Origin: Rickettsiaceae bacterium | Lineage (GTDB): Bacteria; Pseudomonadota; Alphaproteobacteria; Rickettsiales; Rickettsiaceae | Direction of reading: 5' to 3' | DNA length: 8,942 nucleotides | Assembly: GCA_030731565.1 (NCBI GenBank) | Contig: JANQTT010000124.1 | Span: 1 to 8,942 of the forward strand | Part shown: one piece after another, positions 6,210-8,942 of the stretch | Layout: each line of letters opens with the position of its first letter | Position numbering within the stretch: the first letter of the stretch is position 1 | Notes under the pieces: generated by a model | What the model saw: the letters and a program-made list of their open reading frames with translations, nothing else | Database searches by the model: none | What the model was told of the DNA's origin: nothing | Translations under genes and position numbers: made by a program

Positions 6210-8942
6210 TTACAGGTGGGTCTTAACAGCCTCAAGAGCTATAACATCGCCTTCATCTAGAATAAACTGCTTTGGCATTGAAACTTTGGCTACAAAGTCA
6301 CCTTCAGCAGGAAGAAATATCTCTATTGAGCTATTACTTTTGGATTCATGCTTTTTGCTTGATAGTACATTTATAATTTGCTGGATTTCAGCTTCTCCTT
6401 TAGGGTATAGCTTAAGACTATGTTCTATTCCATCTAGCTCATCTTCAATGCTCATAAATTTTAGAGCAGTTATACGCAAGCCGCCTTTGTCTTTAAATAT
6501 ATCACAATAAATAACAACAGCTTCTTTTACATTTATCAAGTGAGCATAGTCTTTTAGGATATCTTCATTAAAAATAGTCACTTCAAATATACCTTCGTGG
6601 TCAGAAAGCGCTAATGTGATAAACCTGCCTCGGGGAGACATCCTTGCGTCCTTCTTCGTTATTACACCTGCAAGTTTTAGTTTATGCGCACCATCACTAA
6701 TATCGTTTTTAATATAATATGAAGTTTTTATTGCGCATTTATCTAGAGATTGCGCTATTTCAAAAAATGGATGATTTTTTAAGAATAATCCCATTACTTC
6801 AAATTCTAAGTACGCTAATTCTTTTGCCGAACATTCGCTAGCATCCAATAGTATATTTGAACTATTTGTTCCTACAGGAATTAGGCTGAATTGGTTAGAA
6901 TTTTTTTCTTCATGATATGAAGCACAATATGCCATAATTTTTGGAATACTTAAAATCAGAGCAGCTCTATTAGAATTAATTTTATCAAAACAACCTGCCT
7001 TAATTACATTTTCTAGAAGACGTTTATTAATCATCTTAGGCTCAATTCTTTCTGCAAAATCAATAATAGATTTAAACTTTCCATTTTTCATGCGCTGTGC
7101 AGCTACATATTCACCAAAATTGGCTGTTACATTTTTAATTGCACCTATTGCAAAAATAATTGCTTTCTTTCCATTAATGATATCAATACTGAACTTGCCG
7201 AGCGAGTTGTTTATGTCTGGAGAGATTACTTCAATTCCAAAAGCTTTTGCTTCTTGCAAGGAAATATTAATTTTATCGCTATTATCCATCTCCAAATTTA
7301 AACAGGCTACCAGAAATTCTGCTGGAAAGTTGGCTTTTAAATAAGCCGTTTGGTATGAAATAAGTCCATATGCCGAGGCGTGTGATTTATTAAAACCATA
7401 ACCAGCAAACTTCGCTACTGTTGCAAAAATAGATTTAGCTTGCTCAGCTGGGACATTATTTTCAACCGCACCGCTTACAAACATTTCTTCCTGAGCATCC
7501 ATCTCAGCCTTAACCTTTTTGCCCATTGCTCTTCTGAGCAAATCAGCAGAACCAAGGCTATAACCAGATAATATTTGAGCAATTTCCATTACTTGCTCTT
7601 GGTAAATAATAACTCCGTATGTTGTTTTTAGAGTAGGTTCTAAAAGAGGATGCAAATAGTCTACTTCTTGCTCACCGTGCTTACAAGCAATATATGTTGG
7701 AATATTATCCATCGGGCCTGGACGGTATAAAGCACCAAGAGCAATAATATCGTCTAGGTTATCTGGCCCTAGTTTACGTAGAGCATTCTTCATTCCTACA
7801 CTCTCAAACTGGAAAACGCCAGTGCTAAGGCCGCTTGATAGCATTTCGTAAGTCTTTAAATCATCAAGAGGAATAGCTTCAATATCTATCTTAAGGCCAC
7901 TATCCTCGATCAATTGCAAAGTTTTTGTAATTACTGTTAGAGTCTGTAATCCCAAAAAATCAAACTTCACGAGACCAGCTGCTTCTGCATATTTCATTGA
8001 ATACTGAACCACTAGCATTTCAGAATTCATATCTTTATAGACCGGCACAATCTCTGTCATATCTTGATTAGCTATTACTACACCAGCTGCATGAGTCGAT
8101 GCATGCCTTTGTAGCCCTTCAAGTTTTAGAGCAGTTGAAAGTACTTGAGCAATTAACTCTTCGTCACCGTCATAATTATACAATCCATTACCTTTCGCAG
8201 CGCCTCGAAGCTCAGTAACATCGTTGATAGCTTGGCTTAACGTAACTGGATTGATTGCATTGAAAGGCACGAGTTCTGTTAAGTAATCTGCAGCAGTATA
8301 GCTAAGCCCTAGTACTCTAGCTACATCCTTAATCACAGCTTTTGCCTGCATTTTACCGAAAGTAATTATCTGCCCTACACGATCATCTCCGTATTTAGAG
8401 CGTACATACGATATTACCTCTTCACGTCTTTCCTGACAGAAATCTATATCAAAGTCAGGCATTGAAACACGTTCTGGGTTCAAGAAACGTTCAAAAAGCA
8501 AACCAAATTTAATTGGGTCTAAATTGGTTATTTGCATCGCCCATGCTATAATCGAACCCGCTCCAGAACCACGCCCTGGGCCTACTGCAATATTATGTTT
8601 CTTACTCCACTTAATAAAATCAGAAACAATAAGAAAATATCCTGAGAAACCCATTTCACAAATTACGCCCAGCTCGTAGTCGAGGCGCTCGTTGTACTCT
8701 TTTATAATTGTCGCCTGATCGCTCTTCTGAATTTTTTCTTGTGCAAATTTCTGGGCTAATCGAGACTCCAACCCCTCTTTTGCTTCTTTACGAATTAAGT
8801 CTTCCTCTGAAAGCGATCCATCGACAAAATTCGGTAATGATGGAGGCCGTGTTTCTGACATAACAAAGCAGCGCTTTGCTAGGCAAGCGGTATTTTCTAT
8901 AGCTTCAGGTAAGTCTTTAAATAAACTTATCATTTCGTCAGG
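6210..8942 (-). CDS. dnaE: DNA polymerase III subunit alpha (5' partial)
   Basis: This is the catalytic subunit of the replicative DNA polymerase. The frame runs off the window edge (codons for Pro-Asp-Glu precede the first Met at 8933), so the N-terminal PHP domain, about 260 residues, is outside. Numbering from that Met, the palm holds [10 protein letters not shown] (118-127), the catalytic pair in PDFDIDF (Asp162, Asp164, matching E. coli D401/D403) and the third aspartate in KFDFLGL (Asp325, matching D555). Fingers include YRPGPM (403-408) and [12 protein letters not shown] (512-523). A helix-hairpin-helix region lies at about 600-660. QFSLI (681-685) sits where the beta-clamp-binding motif is expected, and an OB fold at about 752-830. 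The distance from the catalytic site to the end (about 745 residues) is close to that of E. coli DnaE. It ends in TAA, 49 bases from the convergent gene, with no clear terminator hairpin between. Confidence 0.98.
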   Translation of the reverse strand, partial: PDEMISLFKDLPEAIENTACLAKRCFVMSETRPPSLPNFVDGSLSEEDLIRKEAKEGLESRLAQKFAQEKIQKSDQATIIKEYNERLDYELGVICEMGFSGYFLIVSDFIKWSKKHNIAVGPGRGSGAGSIIAWAMQITNLDPIKFGLLFERFLNPERVSMPDFDIDFCQERREEVISYVRSKYGDDRVGQIITFGKMQAKAVIKDVARVLGLSYTAADYLTELVPFNAINPVTLSQAINDVTELRGAAKGNGLYNYDGDEELIAQVLSTALKLEGLQRHASTHAAGVVIANQDMTEIVPVYKDMNSEMLVVQYSMKYAEAAGLVKFDFLGLQTLTVITKTLQLIEDSGLKIDIEAIPLDDLKTYEMLSSGLSTGVFQFESVGMKNALRKLGPDNLDDIIALGALYRPGPMDNIPTYIACKHGEQEVDYLHPLLEPTLKTTYGVIIYQEQVMEIAQILSGYSLGSADLLRRAMGKKVKAEMDAQEEMFVSGAVENNVPAEQAKSIFATVAKFAGYGFNKSHASAYGLISYQTAYLKANFPAEFLVACLNLEMDNSDKINISLQEAKAFGIEVISPDINNSLGKFSIDIINGKKAIIFAIGAIKNVTANFGEYVAAQRMKNGKFKSIIDFAERIEPKMINKRLLENVIKAGCFDKINSNRAALILSIPKIMAYCASYHEEKNSNQFSLIPVGTNSSNILLDASECSAKELAYLEFEVMGLFLKNHPFFEIAQSLDKCAIKTSYYIKNDISDGAHKLKLAGVITKKDARMSPRGRFITLALSDHEGIFEVTIFNEDILKDYAHLINVKEAVVIYCDIFKDKGGLRITALKFMSIEDELDGIEHSLKLYPKGEAEIQQIINVLSSKKHESKSNSSIEIFLPAEGDFVAKVSMPKQFILDEGDVIALEAVKTHL

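Noticed and set aside
1..8942. CRISPR array, tRNA or rRNA genes, complete insertion sequence or phage genes
   Set aside because: No regular short repeats, no cloverleaf, no transposase or integrase motifs were found in reading the window.

Overview
The window looks like a piece of chromosome from an AT-rich alphaproteobacterium, most plausibly a host-associated Rickettsiales-type organism. The reasons are low GC in most genes (about 33-43% in the lines I counted), long AT-rich spacers, the style of the TypA and DnaE proteins, and a 36-residue protein that matches the small CoxF-like protein of alphaproteobacterial cytochrome oxidase clusters. The lineage is an inference; no rRNA or other taxonomic marker is present.

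Layout. Positions 1-423 (+) hold the C-terminal ATPase end of a sensor histidine kinase whose start lies outside the window. Facing it, on the minus strand from 2402 down to 566, is a compact four-gene unit: a 36-residue single-helix membrane protein, a secreted cupredoxin-fold protein, an FTR1/EfeU-type iron permease, and the inner-membrane protein YciB (IspZ). The last three genes are joined by two 8-base overlaps of the same form (NTGNTTAA), which suggests translational coupling. The unit probably supplies iron (cupredoxin plus permease), with YciB and the small protein as passengers or partners at the inner membrane. A good sigma-70-type promoter and a 19-bp near-palindrome sit just upstream of it.

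The divergent spacer 2403-2685 also carries a forward promoter with a perfect TATAAT and an exact 17-bp spacer, and a short degenerate repeat that resembles a second copy at about 464-515. It leads into typA/bipA (2686-4506), a complete ribosome-associated GTPase. A 14-bp inverted repeat follows typA, and then about 400 bases with no convincing gene but with traces of a decayed reading frame on the minus strand.

Positions 4982-6160 (+) encode a 392-residue protein I do not recognise. It has a charged N-terminus, an Ala/Thr/Val/Gly-rich hydrophobic block and a very basic C-terminal tail; a secreted or membrane-associated effector-like protein is one guess. Convergent to it, 6210-8942 (-) is dnaE, the replicative DNA polymerase III alpha subunit. 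It has its catalytic aspartates and C-terminal modules, but its N-terminal PHP domain is cut off by the window edge.

Most of the window is ordinary housekeeping. The parts worth a second look are the hidden small gene and the start correction in the iron operon, the possible operator, the unknown 392-residue protein, the intergenic repeat pair, and the GC-rich histidine kinase end. I did not see a clear new defence or mobile system, CRISPR array or RNA gene.
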